Below, piece by piece: positions 7,164-13,006 of a stretch of 13,006 bases of DNA. Position 1 is the first letter of the stretch. Every line of letters begins with the position of its first letter. Under the pieces are notes generated by a model, which made no database searches, was not told the origin of the DNA, and saw only the letters and a program-made list of their open reading frames with translations. The position numbers and the translations under genes were made by a program. The stretch spans positions 1 through 13,006 of the forward strand of contig WAJX01000225.1 in the NCBI GenBank assembly GCA_015523665.1, read 5' to 3'. The DNA is from Ferroglobus sp. Lineage in GTDB: Archaea; Halobacteriota; Archaeoglobi; Archaeoglobales; Archaeoglobaceae.

Positions 7164-8199
7164 CTTTTAAGATAAGATCAGCTTCAAACCTCCTAACAAC
7201 AATTCTTTGAAGACCTCTTTCAAATTTTGAGATTGTATCTATAAATCTAAGACTCTCCAACTTTCTCAATATCTCATAAAATTTCGTATAACTCATATTT
7301 CTTATTTTTGTATCTATGAGGGAATATAGATCAGAAGTCTTTTCAACATCCGAGGTATAGATAGCTTTTAAAACATCAATCTCCTCATTCGATAGTGCTT
7401 TTAACGCTTTTCTGAAAAATGATGTCATGCTATCTTCAATCGAATCAATAACATCATCCAACTCTATCTTATCTCTTCCATTTTTATAACTCCTCAAAGC
7501 GGAGAGTTTTAGAAGGTTTATCCCATATCTTAGGTCTGAATATTTAAATGTCTCATCAACTATCTTATTCAGTGCCTCATCACTTATAGCACCAAAACCG
7601 AAAGCTAATCTAATTCTATCTCTAATGATGACTTCTATCTCTCCTCTATCATATGGTGGGAAAAATATTTCATCTGGATGAAAAAGGCTTAGATCGCTTA
7701 ATCTACTCGCATATCCCACATCATTTGCAATCCCTATAATCCCAGCTTTAAACCCATCAACCTCTTCATGTGCTTTCAAAATAGTATTGATAATATCTTT
7801 GACATTTTCATCACCCATAAAATTTAGATCGTCAAGAATTAACAAAAGTATCTTATTATCTTCAACTATCTTTTTTAAAGTTTTCATCAAAACTTTTTGA
7901 AAAGACACCCCACGAGGGGGAGTAAAGTTGTAAAGCCTTTCAAATATTTTTAGAAAAACTTGTTGTTTACTCTTATTCAATTGGCAATTCACATAAACAG
8001 TTAGAGTATCAATCTGAGATGTTATATACTTTACAACAGTCGTTTTCCCAGTTGCAACAGTTCCCAAACAAAGCATGTTTATAGGTCTGCTGTTGTACAA
8101 AATTGGAGTTAAATTTCCAGCTATCCTTTCCATTTGCTTCTCTCTAAAAAGGATCCTTTCCGGGATATAATCTTCATCAAAAACTTCAAATCTTATCAT
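7147..8199 (-). CDS. Orc1/Cdc6-type replication initiator, divergent Walker B
   Basis: An AAA+ ATPase with a C-terminal winged-helix domain, the family that recognises archaeal replication origins and helps load MCM. Walker A GTVATGKTT is at 46-54, Walker B LLLILDDLN at 118-126, sensor 1 GIAND at 156-160, and the sensor 2 region SDLRYGINLL at 221-230. Residues about 265-350 form the winged-helix part, ending with a basic segment RIVVRR (332-337). Walker B carries Asp-Asp where Orc1-like initiators usually have Asp-Glu. I associate this with the second paralogue group (Cdc6-2-like), which may not fire origins directly. The 350-residue length is slightly short for the family. A 209-bp AT-rich gap precedes it; no clear origin recognition boxes were found there. 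Confidence 0.9.
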   Translation of the reverse strand: MIRFEVFDEDYIPERILFREKQMERIAGNLTPILYNSRPINMLCLGTVATGKTTVVKYITSQIDTLTVYVNCQLNKSKQQVFLKIFERLYNFTPPRGVSFQKVLMKTLKKIVEDNKILLLILDDLNFMGDENVKDIINTILKAHEEVDGFKAGIIGIANDVGYASRLSDLSLFHPDEIFFPPYDRGEIEVIIRDRIRLAFGFGAISDEALNKIVDETFKYSDLRYGINLLKLSALRSYKNGRDKIELDDVIDSIEDSMTSFFRKALKALSNEEIDVLKAIYTSDVEKTSDLYSLIDTKIRNMSYTKFYEILRKLESLRFIDTISKFERGLQRIVVRRFEADLILKAISEM

Positions 8200-8408
8200 C
8201 TTATCCTATTATTTTTCTTTTTCTTTTTTCTTTTTATTATTTTTTGATTCACTTTTATATTTTTTATTTTGTATATATTTAATTATATTACTATACTAAT
8301 CACCATCTAAATTTACACATTATTATTTATTATTTTGTATATTCTCATTCATTTCACTCAGACATTTTTATTTTCTTATTATTATATTCTTTATCTTTAA
8401 TTATCTTT
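8200..8408. other. AT-rich gap upstream of orc1/cdc6 with 13-bp direct repeats
   Basis: Nearly pure A/T. Exact copies of TTATTTTGTATAT occur at 8264-8276 and 8330-8342. A minus-strand TATA-like tract (AAAAATATAAAAG, around 8250-8263) is a plausible promoter for the initiator gene. Archaeal origins often lie beside initiator genes in AT-rich DNA, but I find no GC-containing origin recognition box pairs flanking an unwinding element, so origin function is only a possibility. Confidence 0.35.
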
Positions 8409-8912
8409 TTATCTTAACCCACTTACATGAGTTACAACATGCCCCAAAACTTCTTTTATTATCCTAATTCCCAGCTTTACAGCTCTTTCAGATCCAGGTA
8501 AACAAAATACAACCTTTTTTCCAATAATTCCTGCAGTTGCTCTACTCAACATAGCTGAATATCCTATTTCTTTGAGACTTTCTAATCTAAAAATTTCTCC
8601 AAAACCATTTATCTCCTTATCAAAGACAGATCTAATCGCCTCTATTGTAACATCTTTAGGATTCAATCCAGTTCCACCAGTTATAATTATAACGTTACAA
8701 TCAGTCCCAAATACGGTTTTTCTTACACTCTCAACATCATCAGGTATAAGGAAGTAATCTTTAACTAAATTAGCAAACTCTTCTCTAATCAGTTTTCCAG
8801 ATCTATCATCCTCTGGAATGTTCATTTTTCCTTTTACAAAGCCATATTTTTCGTATCTTGAGGTTGATACTGTGATAATGCATATCTCAATTTTTACATC
8901 TGCTTGATGCAC
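8409..8912 (-). CDS. moaB: Molybdopterin adenylyltransferase MoaB/MogA family
   Basis: Activates molybdopterin by adenylylation before MoeA inserts Mo or W; in archaea the MoaB-type protein performs this step. Counting from GTG 8912 the protein has 167 residues. Motifs are IITVSTSRYE near the N terminus, ITGGTGLNPKDVTIEA (substrate-binding loop), GFGEIFRLES, LSRATAGI and LPGS, all as in the family. Start choice: the frame is open to a GTG at 8921, but GTG 8912 shares its G with the TAG stop of fen1 and has AGGTGG seven bases upstream, matching the anti-Shine-Dalgarno, so 8912 is preferred. The arrangement implies translation coupled to fen1, an odd pairing of DNA repair and cofactor synthesis. 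Confidence 0.9.
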   Translation of the reverse strand: MHQADVKIEICIITVSTSRYEKYGFVKGKMNIPEDDRSGKLIREEFANLVKDYFLIPDDVESVRKTVFGTDCNVIIITGGTGLNPKDVTIEAIRSVFDKEINGFGEIFRLESLKEIGYSAMLSRATAGIIGKKVVFCLPGSERAVKLGIRIIKEVLGHVVTHVSGLR

Positions 8913-9922
8913 TAAAACCACCTATCTAATGTAATCTGACTAGATTTTATGTTCTCCTTAATCTTTTCGACAGCTTTAACAACTCTATCCCTACTGAAAT
9001 CATGTTCTTCACAAAGAAATTCCACTACTCTCTCCTCATCTGGTTCTTTGAAAGTTATCTCGTATTTATCAGTAACTGGGGGATTTAAGAAGAACTCTCT
9101 TATCTCCTCAACATTTTCTATTTCAGCTTTGAGAGCTTTAAGGGCTTTAAAAACATCTCCATAACTTTTTATATATTTTAAAGCTTTTTTAACTCCAATC
9201 CCTCTTAATCCTTCATTAAAATCTGTGCCAACCAAGATGGCTATATCAATTAATTGCTCTCTCGTAATACCTAATCTCTTCAAATTTTTATTTAAGTCTA
9301 TTATCTCAGGTTTTATATCAACGTAAGTACTTTTACCTGGGAGTTTTCTTTTACCAGTTATTGTTAGATTTCTAGCAAGTAAAGGTGAGCCAAATAAAAG
9401 AGAATCGTAATCTTGACTTCCTGTGTATTCTGCAGATCCTTTAAGAGTTAAATAAGCTGCCTGTGCCTCCCCCTCACTGGGAGCTTGAATATATGGTACT
9501 CCAAGATATGAGAGTAATTTTTTCGAACTTTCAATTATATACTCATCAACTCTGGCTGTTGCTTGAGCATATTTCCTTGCATCTTCTCCAGTTTCAATTG
9601 CAATCTTCCACTTTTCCTCAGCCTCCATCTTTCTCTCAGCTCTCTCCTTAAGTTCTTTCTCTTTAAATCTCGGTGGTTCTCCATCAAAAACGTATATAGG
9701 CTTTATTCCATTCTCGATTAGATTTGATGTTCTATATAGTAATCCCGAAAGATGAGATGTGATCCTGCCTTCAGAATCTTTTAAAGGAGTCCCATCTGGT
9801 TGTCTTATTATAGACAAGAATTGATAAATTGTATTAAAAGCATCTATGGCTATCTTTCTTCCAGAAAAGTGGTCTAGAGTTGTCTCTTCTCTCTCCAATA
9901 ATTCACCTATTTCTGCACCCAT
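8912..9922 (-). CDS. fen: Flap endonuclease FEN-1
   Basis: Structure-specific 5' nuclease that removes RNA-DNA flaps during Okazaki fragment maturation and long-patch repair. The 336-residue length is standard. The acidic metal-binding residues are all present: D27 (IDAFN), D80 (VFDGEPP), E150 and E152 (APSEGEAQ), D171 and D173 (GSQDYDSLLFGSP), D234 (LVGTDFNEG). The helix-hairpin-helix GLRGIGVKKALKYI follows at 238-251. The C terminus QITLDRWF (329-336) is a PCNA-interacting PIP box. Start ATG 9922 gives the canonical MGAEIGELLE; an AAATTTTTTA tract about 29 bp upstream (9947-9956) could be its TATA box, inside the end of the preceding gene. Gene order suggests membrane protein, fen1 and moaB may be one transcription unit. 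Confidence 0.96.
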   Translation of the reverse strand: MGAEIGELLEREETTLDHFSGRKIAIDAFNTIYQFLSIIRQPDGTPLKDSEGRITSHLSGLLYRTSNLIENGIKPIYVFDGEPPRFKEKELKERAERKMEAEEKWKIAIETGEDARKYAQATARVDEYIIESSKKLLSYLGVPYIQAPSEGEAQAAYLTLKGSAEYTGSQDYDSLLFGSPLLARNLTITGKRKLPGKSTYVDIKPEIIDLNKNLKRLGITREQLIDIAILVGTDFNEGLRGIGVKKALKYIKSYGDVFKALKALKAEIENVEEIREFFLNPPVTDKYEITFKEPDEERVVEFLCEEHDFSRDRVVKAVEKIKENIKSSQITLDRWF

Positions 9923-9954
9923 AATTTAAATTATTACTAAAAACGATAAAAAAT

Positions 9955-10269
9955 TTATCTGTAGAGTCTTCTTTCAATTCTCTCTAACCTTTCATCAACC
10001 CCATCCATATATGCCCTTAACTTATTTTCAAACCTAATCTCAAGATCATCTGCATTTACAGCAATCGTTCTCTTTAGACTTTCATATTCTTCTTTCATGC
10101 TTTCCATTCTGTATTCCATGCTCAAAAGTAGAAGGGATAACGCAACTGTTAGAAGAAATGCAGAGGTTATTACTACTGCATCAACATTGTTGTAAAGTGA
10201 AAGCCATTTCCAGGTTAAAACAACAGCTGAAATTACCATCACCACAGCAAATAAGATATCTCTCTCCAT
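9955..10269 (-). CDS. Small membrane protein with two helices and a coiled-coil tail
   Basis: 104 residues, not recognised as a named family. Two hydrophobic segments at about 4-22 and 30-50 are followed by a charged helical tail (51-104) rich in Glu, Arg and Leu with heptad-like spacing (YESLKRTI, LEIRFENKLRAYM, VDERLERIERRLY), likely a coiled coil. The start ATG at 10269 is supported by GGGTGAC six bases upstream and a TATATATA-like box at about 10298-10307. The open frame extends upstream to 10455, but that extension runs through the tRNA gene and is not coding. It lies 32 bp upstream of fen1 on the same strand. A scaffold or membrane-tethering role is conceivable, but no function can be assigned. 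Confidence 0.75.
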   Translation of the reverse strand: MERDILFAVVMVISAVVLTWKWLSLYNNVDAVVITSAFLLTVALSLLLLSMEYRMESMKEEYESLKRTIAVNADDLEIRFENKLRAYMDGVDERLERIERRLYR

Positions 10270-10297
10270 TATTGTCACCCATATAAAATTTGTGAAA

Positions 10298-10307
10298 TAG
10301 TATATAT
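10298..10307 (-). promoter_or_regulatory. TATA box of the small membrane protein gene
   Basis: On the minus strand ATATATACTA-type sequence lies about 30 bp before the 10269 start codon. Transcription would begin near 10276, giving a very short leader that still contains the GGTGA ribosome binding site. Confidence 0.35.
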
Positions 10308-10370
10308 GATTAACTCCCAAAAAGGTTTTAATACAGAATTGTTCGCTTATAATATGTATCAGCCATAGGG

Positions 10371-10386
10371 ATAAAAATAAAAATGG
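10371..10386 (+). promoter_or_regulatory. Possible TATA box of the tRNA gene
   Basis: ATAAAAATAAAAATGG is centred roughly 20-25 bp before the tRNA 5' end. A second candidate, CTTATAATATG at about 10346-10355, would give a leader of about 20 nt. Both are plausible. Confidence 0.3.
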
Positions 10387-10397
10387 TAAAAGGGAGT

Positions 10398-10470
10398 GCC
10401 GAGGTAGCCTAGCTGGCGGGGCGCCTGACTCATAATCAGGAGGTCGGGGGTTCAAATCCCCCCCTCGGCA
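10398..10470 (+). tRNA. tRNA with CAT anticodon, probably elongator tRNA-Met
   Basis: A full cloverleaf of 73 nt: acceptor GCCGAGG/CCTCGGC (10398-10404 with 10463-10469), D arm GCCT/GGGC, anticodon stem CCTGA/TCAGG with loop CTCATAA, anticodon CAT at 10431-10433, variable loop AGGTC, T stem GGGGG/CCCCC with loop TTCAAAT, discriminator A. No intron, and no CCA encoded. The GCC start and A73 fit archaeal elongator tRNA-Met. tRNA-Ile2 (CAT modified to agmatidine) shares the anticodon and cannot be excluded by eye; initiator tRNA is unlikely from the acceptor and anticodon stems. A T5 run at 10471-10475 follows and may terminate transcription. Confidence 0.95.
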
Positions 10471-10612
10471 TTTTTGGGAAAAAATATTTGAAATAAAACT
10501 TTTTTAGGAATTTCAGAAGTTTGGAGGTTATGATAATTAGTTTTAAATATTTTGAAATATATTTTAAAAATGATCTAATTAATTTTTTTATATAAAAATT
10601 CTTTTGTTTCTT

Positions 10613-11455
10613 TCAGAAATGTAAATACCACATTTGTGAGATCACTTTACCTCCCTTCATAAGGAGTTGATACGAAAATCTAAGATGGGTCAATACACTC
10701 ACAACTTGGAATAAATAAAGTTAGCATGCCTCTTTTTGCCTATATTCCGATAAAAAAGTTTCCATAGAAGCATTATAGGAATGTCTTTCATGAATTTCTC
10801 TTTCTCCCTAATAAGTTCAATTTTCTAACTCATTGTTTGTATTGGAACTGTTGTATAGTCCCAAGAAATTTTAGGATTTTGGCTTTGTCTTTTCTGACTT
10901 TTTTGTCATTAATTGTAGAGAACCTATCTATACTTTTTTATAATTTATACCTCACAAAATTAAACGAATAGTCAGAAATAAAGACTTTTGAGAACTTGTA
11001 GCAACAACCTTCATTTTATAGTACATCCTAGCTCCTAAAGCTTTTTATGGCTTTGTTAAGATCTCATCTCTCCAAGTATGATCTGTTAACATGTAGATAT
11101 ATCAAACTGATATATCTTCTTATGTTGGTGCTACAAGAACCTTTGAAAGAAAGTTAATAAGATTAAATAGAAGTTGTATATTAAATGTAATCACCTTCAT
11201 CCTTTTTAACTTCTTAAGCATACGTTTGGGCATTAATCTTATGGATTTTTCGATTTCTCTACGATCACTGTAATCTCTCTACTACCATCATGTATGCATG
11301 CAAAAGTAGCATGAACCTCCTCTCTAACTTTTAGCTATCACAAAATTTCCCCATATTTTAATTCTACAATTTAAAGCGTTATAAAACCCCATCAGTATTT
11401 CTTTTGCTACATTTAAAATAAAAAGGAATATCTCAACTCTATGTCGAAATAACAT
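10613..11455 (-). pseudogene. Decayed protein gene, possibly a transposase
   Basis: By-eye translation of the minus strand gives protein-like segments in successive frames. From an ATG at 11455: MLFRHRVEIF...WGNFVIAKS to a TAG at 11324; then, shifted, KVREEVHATFACIHDGS (to about 11278); then RDYSDRREIEKSIRLMPKR...VLVAPT to a TAA at 11120; then in the same frame MLTDHTWRDEILTK and KALGARMYYKMKVVATSS with stops between; then, shifted, SKVFISDYSFNFVRYK and KVRKDKAKILKFLGTIQQF; finally METFLSEYRQKEAC and THLRFSYQLLMKGG ending at a TGA at 10613. About 280 codons in total with several stops and at least three frame changes. Acidic residues in IHDGS, LTDHTW and METF could be a DDE triad, but I do not recognise the family and no terminal inverted repeats were found. 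It is clearly not functional as read. Confidence 0.5.
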
Positions 11456-11463
11456 TTATAATT
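11454..11463 (+). promoter_or_regulatory. TATA box of the winged-helix/BtpA operon
   Basis: ATTTATAATT is centred about 26 bp before the ATG at 11485, so the transcript is probably leaderless. No ribosome binding site precedes that ATG, which agrees. The box lies at the very 5' end of the decayed reading frame on the opposite strand. Confidence 0.5.
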
Positions 11464-11484
11464 CTTTAACTAATATAACTATAC

Positions 11485-11691
11485 ATGGCAGAGGACATGA
11501 ACATGAAAATTTTGAAGGCTTTTGCAGAACTGGGCAAACCTGCAAAGGCAAGGGATATAGCGGAAAAGCTTGGAGTTCCTACATCAAAGGTCTCATGCAG
11601 ACTTGCACCCCTCAGAAAAAAGGGTCTGCTTGATTCTCCAGAAAAAGGAGTTTATGTAATAACCGATGAAGGAAGGAAAATGGTTAAATGA
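11485..11691 (+). CDS. Small winged-helix DNA-binding protein
   Basis: 68 residues, essentially a single winged helix-turn-helix domain. Residues 8-18 form helix 1, KARDIAEKLGVPTSKVSCRLAPLRKKGLL (from about 21 to 49) contains the helix-turn-helix with a serine-lysine-valine recognition helix, and PEKGVYVITDEGRKMVK makes the wing and last helix. The layout resembles small archaeal ArsR/MarR-like regulators. No ligand-binding domain or metal-binding cysteine cluster is visible (a single Cys at 38). The stop codon overlaps the start of the next gene in ATGA, so the two are translationally coupled and the protein may regulate its own operon. The target is unknown. Confidence 0.82.
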   Translation: MAEDMNMKILKAFAELGKPAKARDIAEKLGVPTSKVSCRLAPLRKKGLLDSPEKGVYVITDEGRKMVK

Positions 11692-12449
11692 TAATTGGAG
11701 TGCTTCATCTCAAACCCCTCCCGGGATCTCCACATTACACCAGCTTTGATGAAGTAATCGAGCACGCAATCAGAAATGCAGGAAAACTTGAGGAAGGAGG
11801 AGTAGATGCGATTCTTGTGGAAAATTATGGAGACAGACCGTATTTTCAAAGAGCCGGGAGTGAGACAATTGCCTGCATGACTGCTGTGATGAAGGATATA
11901 AAGCGCGAGATCTCAGTCCCGCTCGGCGTTAACGTTTTGAGAAATGATGCAATAGCTGCATCTGCAATTGCGAAGGCTGTTGGAGCTAAATTCATAAGGG
12001 TGAATCAGCCCGTATTTCCCTCAGCATCACCCGAGGGTTTTTTGGAGCCATCATCAGCCCATCTGGCAAGGTACATCAGGCAGATTGATCTCAAGGTGAG
12101 GATTTTTGCTGATATAATGGTGAAGCATGCCGTTCACTTTGCAGAGATCGATGATTACCTTGACAGTCTTGAGAGAACATTTGCTGACTGCATTGTTGTT
12201 ACTGGAAAAGCAACAGGCAAACCTCCTGACATTGAGGAGCTGAAGAAAGTTAAGGAAAAGACTACTCTTCCGGTTTTTGTTGGTAGTGGAGTTAATGTGG
12301 AGAACATTGGCCTTTTCAGGAAACATGCAGATGGATTCATAGTTGGAACATACTTCAAGGATGGCGAGGAGGTGAATGTGGAAAAGGTAAAAAGGTTATG
12401 CAGTCTTCTTTCAGAATCAGGACTCGATCCATCTTTTTTTGAGCTCTGA
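11688..12449 (+). CDS. BtpA/SgcQ family TIM-barrel protein
   Basis: 253 residues covering the full BtpA domain. Landmarks are GVLHLKPLPGSP (4-15), GVDAILVENYGDRPY (38-52), PLGVNVLRND (78-87), the glycine-rich VTGKATGKPP (171-180), VGSGVNVENI (198-207) and DGFIVGTYFK (215-224), which together form the phosphate-binding end of a TIM barrel. The family is named for a cyanobacterial protein needed for photosystem I accumulation; in archaea that role cannot apply and the reaction is unknown, though the fold suggests a sugar-phosphate or nucleoside-type substrate. The start ATG overlaps the upstream regulator stop. The 3' end overlaps convergent tgt by 33 bp. Codon and base composition are richer in G+C than genes left of 10471. 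Confidence 0.9.
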   Translation: MIIGVLHLKPLPGSPHYTSFDEVIEHAIRNAGKLEEGGVDAILVENYGDRPYFQRAGSETIACMTAVMKDIKREISVPLGVNVLRNDAIAASAIAKAVGAKFIRVNQPVFPSASPEGFLEPSSAHLARYIRQIDLKVRIFADIMVKHAVHFAEIDDYLDSLERTFADCIVVTGKATGKPPDIEELKKVKEKTTLPVFVGSGVNVENIGLFRKHADGFIVGTYFKDGEEVNVEKVKRLCSLLSESGLDPSFFEL

Positions 12450-13006
12450 AAATGTTCCGCTCTCTATGCTCTCCCTTATCTCCTCCATGAGCTTCATGAT
12501 AAAGTGAAGATTGTGGTATGAGGCAAGCCTGAAGAATGTGAGTTCGTTTGCCTTGAAGAGGTGTCTGAGGTAAGCTTTCGAGTAATCCTGACAGACCATG
12601 CAATCACACCACCCATCTATCCCCCTGCTTTCCTTTCTGAACTCGCTCCTCTTGATGTAAATCCTGAACTTGTTCTTTCTGTTCCCACCGCTTTCAGGAG
12701 AAACGAAAACAACACCTCTTCTCGCCCATCTTGTTGGTGTAACGCAGTCAAATGTGTCAATTCCTCTCTCAACGCTCTCAAAAATGTCCTCAATTCCACC
12801 AATTCCAAGCAGATGCAACGGCTTCTCTCTGTCGAGAACAGGAATAACCCACTCTAATATGTTCAGCATATCCCTCTTGCTTTTTCCCAGCGATCCGCCA
12901 ATTCCGAAGCCGTCAAATGGCAGGGAGGAGATGAATCTTGCTGATTCGAGCCTTAAATCCCTGTACTCACCACCCTGAACTATTCCGAAGATCTTCTGCC
13001 TTCTGT
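12417..13006 (-). CDS. tgt: tRNA-guanine transglycosylase, 3' part (5' end outside window)
   Basis: Exchanges guanine in tRNA for a 7-deazaguanine base (preQ0 at position 15 for archaeosine in archaea). The frame is open to the window edge, giving 195 C-terminal residues; the ATG at 12869 is internal. Visible landmarks are IFGIVQGGEYRDLR, FDGFGIGG, HLLGIGG, then DTFDCVTPTRWARRG, where the Asp encoded at 12747-12749 matches the catalytic nucleophile of bacterial TGT. The zinc site CDCMVC (about 12590-12608) follows, with HNLH completing it. The protein ends about 57 residues after the last zinc cysteine, so the C1-C3/PUA extension of full archaeal ArcTGT is absent from this polypeptide. It may be the catalytic half of a split archaeosine enzyme or a shorter bacterial-type version. 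Confidence 0.92.
   Translation of the reverse strand, partial: RRQKIFGIVQGGEYRDLRLESARFISSLPFDGFGIGGSLGKSKRDMLNILEWVIPVLDREKPLHLLGIGGIEDIFESVERGIDTFDCVTPTRWARRGVVFVSPESGGNRKNKFRIYIKRSEFRKESRGIDGWCDCMVCQDYSKAYLRHLFKANELTFFRLASYHNLHFIMKLMEEIRESIESGTFSELKKRWIES

Larger units (their letters stand above)
10471..11484. other. Gene-free kilobase between tRNA and regulator gene
   Basis: No intact gene of meaningful length on either strand. Most of it is the decayed coding region described at 10613-11455. The part next to the tRNA (10476-10612) is AT-rich with a small dyad ATATTTTGAAATAT at 10547-10560. No direct duplication of the tRNA 3' end is visible within it, so there is no positive sign of an integrase-type attachment site. 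Confidence 0.55.

Noticed and set aside
8200..8408. Replication origin
   Set aside because: AT-rich and beside an initiator gene, but no origin recognition boxes or inverted pairs were found, so it is recorded only as a gap with direct repeats.
10270..10455. N-terminal extension of the small membrane protein gene
   Set aside because: The extension runs antisense through the tRNA gene; the ATG at 10269 has a ribosome binding site and promoter.
10398..10470. Initiator tRNA-Met
   Set aside because: The anticodon stem lacks the run of G-C pairs typical of initiators and the acceptor begins GCC; elongator Met (or Ile2) fits better.
12054..12603. Minus-strand ORFs inside btpA and across the btpA/tgt junction
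   Set aside because: Shadows of strongly supported coding frames, with no domain similarity.

Overview
The window looks like an AT-rich euryarchaeal chromosome, most likely related to Archaeoglobi or a methanopterin-using relative. The evidence is a FEN-1 nuclease that resembles Archaeoglobus FEN-1 as I remember it, an archaeal Trm1, an Orc1/Cdc6 initiator, an MptA-type GTP cyclohydrolase, part of a tRNA-guanine transglycosylase, and TATA boxes 25-29 bp upstream of several start codons (leaderless-style promoters). No bacterial or plasmid hallmark genes are visible.

Layout. 1-561 is gene-free and very AT-rich, but holds a 63-bp GC-rich island (364-426) closed by a perfect 9-bp inverted repeat, a good candidate for a structured small RNA. 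562-2890 (+) is a two-gene unit: mptA, then a membrane-anchored phospholipase D-fold protein that overlaps it by 14 bp. On the minus strand follow moeA (2867-4489) and, upstream of it, a DUF362 protein (4680-5501). Divergent from these is a plus-strand pair, a THEP1-type NTPase (5600-6103) and trm1 (6066-7163). A minus-strand block then runs from 10269 down to 7147: small two-helix membrane protein, fen1, moaB, AT-rich gap, orc1/cdc6. A CAT-anticodon tRNA (10398-10470, +) is divergent from this block.

From 10471 to 11484 there is no intact gene. Reading the minus strand by eye shows the remains of one decayed protein gene of about 280 codons (10613-11455), broken by stops and frameshifts and possibly a transposase. 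To its right the base composition rises (hand counts of 26-32 G+C per 60 bp, against 15-23 in two left-hand lines). There sit a small winged-helix regulator translationally coupled to a BtpA-family protein (11485-12449, +), and the convergent 3' part of a tRNA-guanine transglycosylase (12417-13006, -, cut by the window edge).

How the genes relate. Two genes (moeA, moaB) serve molybdenum/tungsten cofactor assembly but sit about 4 kb apart in different transcription units. mptA makes the pterin precursor for methanopterin-type C1 carriers. trm1 and tgt modify tRNA. fen1 and orc1/cdc6 belong to DNA replication and repair. Overall this is mostly housekeeping content. The parts least explained by known genes are the GC-rich island, the decayed element at the composition boundary, and the PLD-fold surface protein.
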